Shown in pieces: positions 19,201 through 28,911 of a stretch of 64,000 nt of DNA. How positions within the stretch are numbered: the first letter of the stretch is position 1; every line of letters begins with the position of its first letter. Origin of the DNA: Watersipora subatra (lineage: Eukaryota; Bryozoa; Gymnolaemata; Cheilostomatida; Watersiporidae); NCBI RefSeq assembly GCF_963576615.1, contig NC_088710.1, forward strand, positions 21,571,114 through 21,635,113, in the 5' to 3' direction. The notes beneath the pieces are model-generated. The model saw only the letters and a program-made list of their open reading frames with translations, searched no databases and was not told where the DNA came from. A program made the position numbers and the translations under genes.

Positions 19201-21884
19201 GTAAAATTTTGTAAGAGAGGAGATCTTTGGTCATTCATAAAGTTTTTTAAACCTGTTATGACTTCATTATGTGCGATGGGAGGTTTTTATGTTTACGAAC
19301 ATCAGCATAGCATTGAATGCTTATAAACCTGCTGTTACCACCAGTAACAAATATGTCTACTTGTCAAGTAAACATCATTGTAGGCAGTTTAGTTACTTGT
19401 CACTAATACATCATTGTAGGTAGTTTCGTCTTGCTTGCGCAAGCGGCATTGTTAGCTATCAAAAGGGTCTTTTGTAAGTTGTGAATAGCGATAATGCTGG
19501 AGTGATTCAGTTCCAGCATAGTGGATTGAAATGCAGAAATAAATTTATTGAGTCAGCTGTAAATTCAAATCCTAAGGAAACCTTGAACGACTTACCTTCG
19601 AGATGATCGATAGCTTCTCGAAGATCGACTGCTGTAACTACGACTGCTTCGGTAACTTCGACTGCTACGGTAACTGGAAGAACTTCGGTAGCTAGATGAA
19701 CTCCGAAAACTAGAGCGGGCCCCGGAGACATAGTCCACTGCAATTCAGAAGAGAACATTAATAACTATGTACAAGACAGCTTCATCGGTGCAGATATAAA
19801 CAAAACTAATCCCAAGTTCACAGAGACTGTGGGATGTTAAGTAAAGCTTGACAAGAAAGCCACAATTAGGGTCTGAGTCATTCAATTTTGCTGTTTCATC
19901 TAATGCTGAGATAGTTGAGTTAGAGTCTCAATTTTGTTTGCATTTGAGAGTACTTCTACTACTGTACTACTCCTACTGCCGTACACGCGCTTCTACTGCC
20001 GTACACGCGCTTCTACTGCCGTACACGCGCTTCTACTGCCGTACACGCGCTTCTACTGCCGTACACGCGCTTCTACTGCCGTACACGCGCTTCTACTGCC
20101 GTACACGCGCTTCTACTGCCGTACACTCGCTTCTACTGCCGTACACGCGCTTCTACTGCCGTACACGCGCTTCTACTGCCGTACACTCGCTTCTACTGCC
20201 GTACACGCGCTTCTACTGCCGTACACGCGCTTCTACTGCCGTACACGCGCTTCTACTGCCGTACACGCGCTTCTACTGCCGTACACGCGCTTCTACTGCC
20301 GTACACGCGCTTCTACTGCCGTACACGCGCTTCTACTGCCGTACACGCGCTTCTACTGCCGTACACGCGCTTCTACTGCCGTACACGCGCTTCTACTGCC
20401 GTACAGTAAAGCAATGCTCTGAAGGTCAGGTTGATAGAACAACTGGGTGACACAATAGAATAACTACAGTTCACTTTCACGATTAGCCAAAGCCATGAAA
20501 GAGAAACTGGCTAAAGCTTTACTCGTAGTTATCAAACTACCTTTGCTAACCAATACGAGACCCTCTTAAGGCTTGTTCACATTATATCGCCTATGTCAGC
20601 GTTGCCTTTCCGGTGATAATTGTTTGACTATGGGCACCGTACACCGATGGCATCGTCGATGCAATGTCGATAAAAGATTGCAGCTCTCAAACTTTCCTGA
20701 TAGTTCGCAGAGCATCCATGACAGCCTGTGCGATGTGTACTATTTTGGAAGTGGTGATTGGGCATCACGAATTGCTCAATCCATATTTTCTTTTATGGCA
20801 GTTGGTGCGGGACTAGTATTTCATCATTTCCTTGTCTGCGTTGTGTTATGAGAACGTTACGCAGCAGATTATGCTTTGATATGAACGCGGGTGAGTTTTT
20901 GATAGTGGGAACAATGTTATCGCAGACTATCACCAAAAAATTGTGTGATTAACAGCAACATGCGACGATATAGTGTGTACCAGCGTTTATGCTCAATATT
21001 TTTCAAGTCTTTTCTCTAAGCTTGCTATAAGACGCTACAGAAACACTGTTAATTTTCAGCAGTGGCTGTCCAATGTATGGTGGTCATTATTACTTATTTG
21101 TGGCGCTTCCAGTAAACGGAGTGACTAAAAAGAACCAGCAGCAAATCTGTGGCTAGTCCTTCATCAACATGCTTGGAAAGTTTAGAAGTCAAGGAGACAG
21201 TCATGTAGATAACTTCTTTCTATATTAGATAGCCTAAAAGCTTTTTAAACTGTCCACAATTCTTCAGATCTAAATATTGATTTTGACAAACAAAACTAAG
21301 CATAGGTGAAAGAAATGTATAAAATCAGAACCGGTGATGAGGTATGCTGGCGCCAGTGGCAGAAGGAAAATCTGCAGTTTTACCTATAACAATGCTTTTA
21401 CTCCATAATGTTGTCAAAACTAAATTGCTTCCATGCTATACTTTTTGCAAAACTCAATCACAGTATTCAGAACATCACTGTTTAACTGCTGACGATATTT
21501 CAACCTCTGCCAATGTTCTAGCAGCCGTTTATAGTATTAAGTGGCAACCCAAAAGTGATGTTTGCTGCCGCAAAACGAATCTACCTGAGTTGAGTTTGAC
21601 TTTTGCTATTCTCCGCTTTTTCAGTACAGAAAGTTCTAGCTGGTTGCTATAACTCATATAATTTCAGCGCTGCCATTCATTTTAGCCTTAGGACCAGTAT
21701 TAATCACCTCTTCCCTAATAAGATCTTGCATATTATGGTGTTAGTCCGCTATGACTAGATCTTCCTGTTTTTAGAGACGGAACCAAACTAACCAAAAAAT
21801 ACAGAGCCCAAGGTCTGACTACTCACCTATAAACAGAGACAGCAGGCATAGCAGCAGTGCTGCCGACAGAGTGCTGATTCTCAT
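7068..21884 (-). CDS. Shisa/CYYR1-like membrane protein, 5 exons
   Basis: Spliced minus-strand gene read from GT-AG signals: exons 21884-21827, 19737-19596, 12849-12746, 8168-7934, 7299-7068. Every junction phase agrees and the total is 771 nt (256 residues plus stop). Order: signal peptide (1-19); Ser/Arg/Tyr-rich segment of SSYR-type repeats (about 23-66); six-alanine run then Tyr-rich stretch ending RYYRE (about 71-101); Cys-rich domain with FVCP, YCCGEAN and QYCC (about 117-180); membrane span from GGAIAGIVVG, ending in five consecutive cysteines and a KRC stop-transfer; short basic tail. The Cys pattern plus AIAGIV span resembles the Shisa/CYYR1/WBP1 (STMC6) adaptor superfamily; the usual CCGxC cysteine is replaced. 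Likely a type I membrane protein of the ER or plasma membrane. The low-complexity ectodomain is atypical. The tail may continue in an unseen exon. Confidence 0.72.
7429..7705 (+). repeat. Degenerate minisatellite, about 26-bp unit, block 2
   Basis: About ten diverged units with core AAGTACTGTAGAGGAAG, the same family as 6818-7020. Confidence 0.8.
7751..7781. repeat. GC/CA alternating microsatellite
   Basis: Runs of GCGC followed by (CA)n, an alternating purine-pyrimidine tract. Confidence 0.85.
7934..8168 (-). CDS. Shisa-like gene, exon 4 (Cys-rich domain)
   Basis: Acceptor TATATTTGATAG, donor GAGAG/GTAAGC; phase 1 in, phase 2 out. Encodes the Cys-rich module with CESYRQLN, ICTNLGKTV, a candidate N-glycosylation site NKT, FVCPYDAAD and RYCCGEANAQYCCPYWE. 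Confidence 0.75.
9575..9712 (+). mobile_element. tRNA-derived SINE-like repeat, copy C
   Basis: B-box-like AAGTTCAAATCC preceded by a degenerate A-box region and followed by a tail with CAGGCAGACTAATGGACAAA, resembling tails of the other copies. Ends uncertain. Confidence 0.4.
11401..11859. mobile_element. Fold-back element with long inverted arms
   Basis: Inverted arms of roughly 120-140 bp (about 11401-11535 and 11735-11859), sharing GACTGCCAGGATGTTTC and neighbouring sequence with moderate divergence. The centre carries a 16-bp tandem array. No coding capacity. Superfamily not assignable; the outer ends begin near TTTATC(A/G)GAAAGTATT. Confidence 0.75.
11619..11702 (+). repeat. 16-bp tandem array
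   Basis: About five near-perfect units of AAGTATAACAGTTAAC at the centre of the fold-back element. Confidence 0.9.
12405..12545 (+). mobile_element. tRNA-derived SINE-like repeat, copy D
   Basis: A-box-like TAGTGGTTAGCTCG, degenerate B-box GAGTTGATTTCC, then a body and tail with ATAACTGGACGCTCGAAAGA, similar to copy A's tail. Confidence 0.5.
12609..12660. repeat. Perfect 18-bp hairpin
   Basis: TCTATATACATAAATATC at 12609-12626 is exactly complementary to 12643-12660, with a 16-base loop. Confidence 0.85.
12746..12849 (-). CDS. Shisa-like gene, exon 3 (Ala/Tyr-rich)
   Basis: Acceptor CGCTTTTAG, donor AGAAG/GTATG; phase 2 in, phase 1 out, matching both neighbours. Only one of three frames is open. 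It encodes SRYGKYAAAAAAGYTVYG followed by TRYRTTYYGTRYYRE, a polyalanine run within Tyr/Arg-rich sequence. Confidence 0.65.
13130..13491 (+). repeat. 32-bp minisatellite, about 11 copies
   Basis: Units of AAGTTTGTATCTGAATGG followed by TGGGGACCTTGCTC, nearly homogeneous, with scattered single substitutions and a one-base deletion in one unit. Confidence 0.95.
13728..14031. mobile_element. Possible small mariner/pogo-type MITE
   Basis: Starts TACAGT and ends ACTGTA, with TA at both outer ends. Internally a roughly 75-bp block (TATAACGTAAAATCCCTATA and following) occurs twice at about 13845 and 13960. Terminal match beyond TACAGT is poor, so the ends are tentative. Confidence 0.35.
15904..15985 (+). 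mobile_element. Mariner/pogo-type terminus
   Basis: TACAGTAGAGCCTCTTCTTA continuing into ATTCCAGAAG and a mirrored TAAGAAG. The layout resembles the reverse complement of the terminus at about 13980-14031. The other end was not identified. Confidence 0.35.
16490..17180 (+). repeat. 30-bp minisatellite, about 23 copies
   Basis: Units GTGTAAGTTCTCAAGTCAAC plus CTCTTATAAA; the first units are a few bases longer. Because 30 is divisible by three, an open frame of SSQPLIKCKF repeats runs through the array; it is a by-product, not a gene. Every unit repeats TATAAA and a donor-like GTAAGT. Confidence 0.95.
19596..19737 (-). CDS. Shisa-like gene, exon 2 (Ser/Arg/Tyr-rich)
   Basis: Acceptor CTGAATTGCAG, donor CGAAG/GTAAGTC, both strong; phase 1 in, phase 2 out. 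Encodes VDYVSGARSSFRSSSSYRSS and further SSYR/RSYRSSR repeats (about 46 residues). The same-strand frame with a methionine covers this exon in a different phase and is a shadow. Confidence 0.68.
19973..20405 (+). repeat. 20-bp CpG-rich minisatellite, about 21 copies
   Basis: Unit CTACTGCCGTACACGCGCTT, repeated almost without change; only two units have T for G in the CGCG core. Each unit carries three CpGs. As 20 is not a multiple of three, all three plus-strand frames are open and encode the same 20-residue cycle; I treat this as non-coding. Confidence 0.97.
20569..20986. mobile_element. PIF/Harbinger-like MITE
   Basis: 418 bp flanked by TTA (20566-20568 and 20987-20989). Inverted ends AGGCTTGTTCACATTATATC and ACGCTGGTACACACTATATC match at roughly three of four positions. 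No intact transposase; superfamily inferred from the 3-bp TTA duplication. Confidence 0.6.
21827..21884 (-). CDS. Shisa-like gene, exon 1 (signal peptide)
   Basis: ATG at 21884-21882 opens MRISTLSAALLLCLLSLFI, a classic signal peptide with a basic n-region and leucine-rich core. Donor ATAG/GTGAGTAG, phase 1. Its phase fits exon 2, which is why I join them despite 2 kb of intron. Confidence 0.68.
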
Positions 21885-22715
21885 CTCAGGTAAGTCGTAC
21901 TAGTGGATAATTACTTAGCCTTTCAAAATGGTACTCTCTAATATAATATGAAGAGGCGAAGCGCTGTGCAATGCGGATGAATGCTAACTGACCATACGTA
22001 CGCCTTCCTCCCCGAAGTAATGCTCATGAAATTTATAGGAACAATCAATAATCAGCAAAAGGCATTCACACGTGCGATAGGTTCAGTACACTATTGCTTA
22101 CAACCAGTCATATTTATAAGGAAATATACCGTGACAACCAGCTTGGAGTTGTCTAACCTAGCGTGTTAGGAATTAGTTGAAAGTTCTAATTCCTTACATG
22201 TTTTGTGAGTTCAACTTAGACATGCAAAGAGGGATTTAAAAATCTCAAAAGACCTTTATAGTCTTAATTTTATTAGAGGCATAAAATTTTGCAGCCGTAA
22301 AACAAAAGTTTAAGTGAAGTTTTTGTCAAATTTCTCAAAAAAGCTGGCCATGAGGCTATTCATTTTCACATATGAAAATAAAGAACGTGACTTTTTAAAG
22401 CCCAATAGCATTCAAATATGAAGGTGAAGGTCAACAGTTTTATTATAGTTGGCAATTTACCCGTTAGAGGACATGTCATCACCGGTGAAATCATTTCTCA
22501 TTTAGGATACATGCTGGTTGTATGTGGCTATATTAAGACACTCTGTCAATCTGCCAACTCGGCTCAAAGTAAACCAGAGGAAACCTCTTGCTTGGATATT
22601 GCAGTGATACTTGCTCTTAGTTCAGTTGCTATTATCTCTAGTTACTACCAGGCAGTCCCGTGCACAGTGAGAGATCATCAAGTGTAAGAACCGTCTGCAC
22701 AATTATTCTTCAATG

Positions 22716-22815
22716 TGCAGAGGTGGTAAATTGGTGCAGTTGGTTGTGTGTTGGGTTATTAAACTGAGTTCTGAGTTCGACTTCCATTGAAAGCAATATT
22801 TTTCCCAAATTTCCA
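22716..22815 (+). mobile_element. tRNA-derived SINE-like repeat, copy E
   Basis: A-box-like TTGGTGCAGTTGGTTG and B-box-like GAGTTCGACTTCC at tRNA-like spacing, followed by a short body. Boundaries uncertain. Confidence 0.45.
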
Positions 22816-23214
22816 GATCTGCTACAACTTAAATGTTACAACAGAAATGTTTGTGTACGAATCCCCTGTAATTCATTTGATTATACATCAAAGCTTAAAA
22901 AGTCATGACAAATCTTTTATAATTACGTACTGCAGTTGGCATAAAAAATTATGTATTATATAAAAATATATAAAAACTAAGAATAAAAAGTGACTTATAT
23001 GTAAAAAACTAAGTTAATAACAAAATGATCAATGAAAAGGTTTCAGAGTCTGTGATGTGCAGGTTCAGAAGACGAGGTGGTGATAGATAACTTACCTGCA
23101 TAACTTACTCTTTCCTAAAGTAAGTTAAATTTAAACTAATTAAGCTTATCTACCTATTTTTAATTAGTTTTATATTGTTGTCTATTCATGCTTTATTTTT
23201 ATTTTTTACTGCAG

Positions 23215-23282
23215 CCTCTTCACTCATACATGAGAAACTGCGATACATTGAAGAATGCCGTATGTTGGAAATTATTTTGAAG
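23215..23282 (+). CDS. Candidate isolated exon, unknown gene
   Basis: 68 bp between a strong acceptor (pyrimidine run then ACTGCAG) and a strong donor (AAG/GTAAGT). One frame is open: SSLIHEKLRYIEECRMLEII followed by LK. I recognise no family and found no partner exon, so this could be a non-coding exon or chance. Confidence 0.3.
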
Positions 23283-23919
23283 GTAAGTTAAAATATCTGC
23301 GAGAATTTTATGTCATACGCTAAAAATTTTGTATAACATCTGCTTTACATTATTTAGATATTGCCACACCATAAATTTAAAGATATTCCAAAATTTTTTT
23401 TGTTATTATAGTTAATACATACAGTTAGAAAATTTATAAATAAATGCATTTTTTGATCTTTTGACCTCCTACACATATTGCTCTATTTAGCAGCGAACAA
23501 GTAAATATCATTTAGTAAGCTTACTAGCTTTGCTTAATTTAATAGTACAAAAAAATTATTCAACTTTCACTGTTACATCAAAAAGATTTTATTGGAATCA
23601 CTACTTCTCAGCTTTTTTAGTGTTTCTGATGTGCCTCAGATGATTCACCTTTTGGGCTAGTTCATCTGCAGCTCATGGATTCATGCTTTTCACAAACAAG
23701 GTAAACAGAGCTTGTTTGTCTCTTCCGAGATTATAAGTTCCTGATGTACACACTCAGTCTGCCCACAACATTTTTACTACATTGCAAATGATCTAAAATA
23801 GATTCTAAGATGTTTTGCAGCTATCACAACACAGTTTTGCAATGAAATCAAATAACATTAAAAACACTATCGAAGATCTATAGAACGTTTCAGCAGTGAT
23901 TGATAACAATGTTCTGTAA

Positions 23920-23975
23920 ATGTGTGAAAACTTACAACATACTGCTAAGGAAGTACGTTGTAAGTTTTCACACAT
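23920..23975. repeat. Perfect 19-bp hairpin
   Basis: ATGTGTGAAAACTTACAAC at 23920-23938 pairs exactly with 23957-23975 across an 18-base loop. Not obviously part of a transposon. Confidence 0.9.
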
Positions 23976-24265
23976 ATTTCAGTATTCACACACGGAAAAC
24001 CCTTCAAAGATTCATTATTTATTTCTGAATCACTGCAGGAACTTGTATGCAATAAACCATTTTATCAAGACTGATCTCAAATTGTTTGTTAGAAAGAAAT
24101 AATATATGTAGCAACCACAATCAAGTCTAAATACTTATGAGAAGGAAATACATCTTAAATGGCAAATATACTTTAAGTCATATATGCTCCAGAAGCATGA
24201 GACTCGTTCATCAAACAGATCAATAGTTGTTAGAATATTGGCTCAACTAATCTTTACTATAATAG

Positions 24266-24412
24266 GAGCCGTGTTCGTTCCTTCTGTCCGTTCGTCTGTC
24301 TGAAGTCATGGTTGAAGGTTGGAAAAAAGATTACATGACAGGGGATTCGAACCCATGATATTGAGTTTTACCACACAGCTCATCAATACCTGAGCCAATC
24401 AGTCACCTTAAA
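24266..24412 (-). mobile_element. tRNA-derived SINE, copy F (minus)
   Basis: On the minus strand: A-box-like TGGCTCAGGTATTGATG, a well-formed B-box GGGTTCGAATCCCC, then a tail with GACAGACGAACGGACAGA. The clearest pol III promoter in the window. Confidence 0.6.
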
Positions 24413-25282
24413 TATTTAATATTTATAGTGCATAGACATATTCACTGCGCTTCATTGGTGCGCATGCTGATTTCTCACAGCACACAAGACTGCAAGGGGT
24501 CAAGTTATAAACAAAGGTGAACAAAGAATCGCTTGCTCTCTGTTCAGTGGTAAGTAAAATAAAAGAGAAGACAATCTTCAATATTGTGATTAGATGAACA
24601 ATTGTTTCTGACATATTCATCACCTGTATATTAAACTAAACCTTCTAAACTTATAGAACAATTAATGTTTGGCAGACAAGTTAACCTAATAAATATGCAT
24701 TTATCTCTTATGATCACAACAATTCTTCAGATCTATAGGTTGCGATTGTTTGTATGAAAGAACGTGCATAATGCTGAAAGTACAAGAATATTGTTGTTAT
24801 GAGTTCTACAAATAAGACAGAAATCACAGTTTGGCAAACACTTTCGCTTTAAACATTTGTGTGTCTAAAAAGAGCTAAGATTATAAGCTGTAGAGTCCTA
24901 CTTTCCCAAGTTAGGATAAAAATGTCGGAGGAAGTGTCTGGATCGTGCCGACAGGAGCTCAACACTAATAACTTTGTGAGATTGTTGTGAACTATAAGTA
25001 TTTAAGCTAGTGCAACCCATTAGGGTCAACAGTTCAAGCCATTAGGGTTTAGCTGATGATTTAACATCACCACTGCTGCCGGTAATCTGGATGATAGTCA
25101 GAACCATTGCTGCAGTTATCTATACTGTAGCAATAACCACTCTTACCACGGTTAAGAACTAGGCTTAACTAATGTTGAGCCTTAGTTGTTAAGGAACAAC
25201 TAACACAAGAAGAATGTTTAAACAGGGGACGTAATCAAACTGTGTGATCTTTTGAGTCACTAATGAATTATCTTAAAAATCC

Positions 25283-26098
25283 CAATGATATACAGCCCCC
25301 AAGGATAGCCGACGGCTATCACAAGGGCGGGGTTTAATGATGAAGCTCTGTCAGGATTGTGCTAGCCTGGGTTTCGGAGCAAACACAACTCTCGTGGGGC
25401 GGTCGCGTTGCCTTGTTAGGTTTTGGAAAACACGACTCGTTGTTATCGTTTCATTAGCTCATTCAGTCAGTAGACCCCGCAGTTCACAATAGCAAACCTT
25501 GAATTTCTACAATGTAGGGGTGATACCTAATCAAAATAATGGATCCATGCAAAATAAAACATGTCAAATTACCTACTTTTAGTAATTTTAAATTGGAAAA
25601 AGTTGTGGTATATGCTTAAAGTTGAATATAATTTACCCGAAATTACCCGAACAACGACCTTTTTTCCTAGTTTTTTATTAATATTTTGCCACCCCTAATA
25701 TAAAATGACAAAGTCTTTCATCGTTCTTACATTGTTTTACCTGGCAAATAAGATGGGGCAGCAGGCAAAGTTGTGCAGTGTAGTTTTCATACTCAAAATC
25801 TAAATACAAAACCGAATTTGAGCTATTTTAGGATTGTGACTATTAATATCGCGAATGGCAACGGACTGATCATAATGGTGACAATATTGGGATACTATAT
25901 TTATTTGACAACAAAATGAATTCAACAGATAAGTAAAATAACCGCTATAGTTCATAATATTTGTAACTTTACAAGGGGCTTTATTCAGCATATTGGTTTG
26001 TTCGGGTGCCGTGTTCGGGTTCATCCCAACAGAGCTCCATCATTAAACCCCGCCCATATGATAGCCGTCTGCTATCCTTGGGGGGCTGTATATCATTG
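25283..26098. mobile_element. 816-bp non-autonomous TIR element
   Basis: Long inverted repeats of about 70 bp start CAATGATATACAGCCCCC at both ends, flanked by a 7-bp direct repeat AAAATCC (25276-25282 and 26099-26105). The arms include GGATAGC(C/A)GACGGCTATC, itself a small palindrome. No transposase seen. CA ends and a 7-8 bp duplication suggest a hAT- or P-like element, unproven. Confidence 0.75.
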
Positions 26099-26549
26099 AA
26101 AATCCTAACTACAATTGCAGCGGTCCATGAAATCCCAGTACAAACAAGATGATGCTGAAGCTCATCCAAGTGCAGATGAGCTATGCAGCTTCTGTAAACT
26201 TTCAACCTTCTAATCAACTTTATCGCTGTTATACATTGATGTCGCCATGTATGGACGTAATTGTATAAAAACTAATCTACATGACATCATCATATAGTTT
26301 ATTATAGGGTAAAAAAACACTTATTGCCAGAAGTTTTAATATTGTTTGGATCATAACGACCTTTTGGCAGGACTGATAGAGCGAAAAGGAAAATTGAACA
26401 GCGCATCGCATAAAATCTTAAATTTGTACAAGTATTATTTCCTTTTGCATACGTTTAAACGCCTCTCTCTCGCTCCTTCCTCATCTCTGCCTCTCTCTCT
26501 TGCAGTCAGCCGTTCCGATGACTGCCTTACCTTATGAATTAAACTTAAG

Positions 26550-26677
26550 GGCAGTGCTTTGGGCCCTATGTTGACATGTGCAGTGCTCTGGCCCCTACGC
26601 TGACATTTTGACTCTGGCCCTTATGTTGACATGTGCAGTACTTCGTGCCCTATGCTGACATGTGCAGTGCTCTGGTC
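26550..26677 (+). repeat. 29-bp minisatellite, left part
   Basis: Units of GGGCCCTATGTTGACATGTG plus CAGTGCTCT, interrupted at 26677/26678 by the P-like element and resuming at 29717. Confidence 0.9.
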
Positions 26678-27587
26678 CATTGAACTTAAAACCCCTGGAA
26701 TGGCAATCACTAAACTTTTACGTTGATAATAATACGTAACGTGTGCGCCATATTGGAGAGCTAATCGAAAGCTATTTCCGTTTGTAAACAAACGGTGAAA
26801 AATGACAGAAATATACATGTTGAATAGTTATTTTCCAGCTGGGTGTTAATGAAAGCTACTCCAACACAACGTTTAGAGTGCCCTGATAGAAGAAAACCTA
26901 CTTATAACATATAGAGTAGGATATATCAAATGATAAGTAGATGAATAATAGATTTTCGTGGACCATGTTACTCATACAAACTGTTGTATTACAAATGCAT
27001 AAACCCAGCAAATGATATATTCAGGCAAATAACAACTGTTCCATTATATTAAAATTTATATTACATATGCATAAATGCATATGGAAAAACCTAGCACATG
27101 AAGTATTTCGATAAAAACAACACATAGGTATGCTGCCAAAACAGAAACTGTTTTCAAGATTTAAGTGATAATAGCTTATGAATGTATGATATGTATAATA
27201 CAGTATCTGTAAAAGATGGAATGAACTACTGCAACAACTAAACGGAAATTAAAAACCGCTGTAATAGAGAATAATCAAAATAATGCAAACAAGGAAATGC
27301 AGGAATTAATGTAATCAGATGATTAAACTTATACATACATGTTACAGAAACTGTGTAAAAGGAGATTTGTATAGAAGTAGATATTGAGCCAAGGTGCATC
27401 AGAGTTTTTAGAACTAAATCAGGTTAGAAATAGCAGCACAACAACAGCTGCAGATGAATATTACAGTGATTATATTGTTACTGGCCTTTAAAAAGTACTA
27501 CTTTAGTATTGTATGCCACAAAGATGCACCTTGCAGTTTGAGTGTAGGATTTTAGCATAATGATGCTTTCGGAGATCATAAAACGAC

Positions 27588-28048
27588 TCAATAAGGTTTT
27601 TCATCAATGACGCAGTGGTTGGATATGCCATCTGCCATATCCGTAAGGTGTTTCCCAAAGCATAACACATCACTAGACCTTACACTACTGATAAAATACG
27701 CCACACAATGGAGTGGATCTGGCTTTGTATGAATACGAAAGTATTGATCTGCAACTAGCAGGATCCTGATGACATCGTCTGATGGACGCACCAATCCTCC
27801 ATTGTTAGCTTTTGCACAATGTAGCCAGCTATATAGACTATACTGTTACCTATAACAGAAATTTGACATCTGAAATCATTGAGTTCCACAAACTGATCAA
27901 CTTCTGGAGTAGCCTGTATGATGAGAATCTCGTTTTGAGCAGTAACATTACCTGTCTTACTAGCATCTGATTCTGCACCACATTTGATGATAAGTTTGCG
28001 AAGGTAGCCTTAAACTGAGTAACAGTAGGATTATTATTCCAACCCCCT
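27588..28048 (-). pseudogene. P-element-like transposase C-terminal remnant
   Basis: Starts after a possible acceptor (TTTGTTTAG) with GGWNNNPTVTQFKATFANLS. It continues to IVYIAGYIVQKL, changes frame, then reads GGLVRPSDDVIRILLVAD to a stop at 27588. The order matches the C-terminal half of P-type transposases as I know the family. At least one frame change makes it non-functional here. Confidence 0.6.
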
Positions 28049-28329
28049 AAACAAAAGCATCAATTATAACAATTACATAAAACCAACAAAAATGAATGTC
28101 TTTTTCACATAAACATAGTACCCTTAATAAACAACAATACAACTAATAAAATAAATGAAAATAAAACGGCTCAAAATGCTACCATATCGCTATGTAAAAT
28201 GAAAATGTAGCAATTTTCACTGGAAGTCATTCACACCCATCTTAGGCATAAAGCTTAATGGTTGACTTGCAACAAAATTCACATTACTGTTATTTGATAT
28301 GAAAAGATTCACCATGTCTTACCCTGTTG

Positions 28330-28440
28330 TGTTGTAGGCAGGGTTGTTAAAAATCGATGATTTTTTTTAAATCAAAAAAATCGATTTCTATTGTTTTATT
28401 TGATTTTTTTTATTTAAATCGATTTTTTTGTTCCAAAAAG
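28330..28440. repeat. ATCGATTT/AAATCGAT-rich low-complexity patch
   Basis: Alternating runs of A and T with repeated AAATCGAT/ATCGATTT, starting CAGGGTTGTTAAAAATCGAT. Could be a decayed hAT-type terminus; no second end found. Confidence 0.4.
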
Positions 28441-28911
28441 ATGTTTTGTGTTCTAAATTGAAAGTTATTGCTATCAATTTGGAATTTATGATTTGCAGGA
28501 GTATTATGTAGTTTTATTACAACAACTAGGAAATGAAAAAAACATTTACACAGTAAACATTTGATTAAAAGGACAGCATAATTTATGCGTTGGACATTAA
28601 ATCCCAGAAACGAAGATGAAGAATCACAGAGAACAGATCACACAACTGCTAAGCTGCAGACATATTCATAGGCACTTGCTGTGGCAGCTGTCACTGTTTT
28701 GGGTGCTGTTTGAGGTTTCTAAATTTTTTTTAGATATAGCTACTTTAAGTTGAGCAACCTTGCAGCACTGTGCTTGACAATATGGTTTTAAATTCAATCA
28801 TTGAAAAGTATCATTCAACATTGAAAAATATTACCTTTAAATGGCTTCAGTCGAACGTTTTAACCTGCTGTCAAAACATGGATCATTGAAATGTTCGTTG
28901 CAGATAAGTGC

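Larger units (their letters stand above)
12850..19595 (-). other. Intron 2 of Shisa-like gene
   Basis: 6.7 kb, no supported coding sequence. Holds two minisatellites (13130, 16490) and mariner/pogo-type termini (13728-14031, 15904). The stretches 14032-15903 and 17181-19595 show nothing I recognise. Confidence 0.6.
19738..21826 (-). other. Intron 1 of Shisa-like gene
   Basis: 2.1 kb containing the CpG-dense 20-bp array (19973-20405) and a Harbinger-like MITE (20569-20986). The rest shows no supported feature. Confidence 0.6.
21885..25275. other. Intergenic stretch
   Basis: No host gene I can support. Contains SINE-like repeats (22716, 24266 minus), a perfect hairpin (23920-23975) and one splice-bounded exon candidate on plus (23215-23282). 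An 89-codon plus frame at 22418 has no recognisable domain. Confidence 0.5.

Noticed and set aside
19848..20450. Overlapping 200- and 162-codon repeat frames
   Set aside because: The 20-bp array makes all three plus frames open with the same peptide cycle, so open length is no evidence of coding.
22418..22687. 89-codon plus frame
   Set aside because: No recognisable domain, no splice or promoter support; length is plausible by chance in this much sequence.
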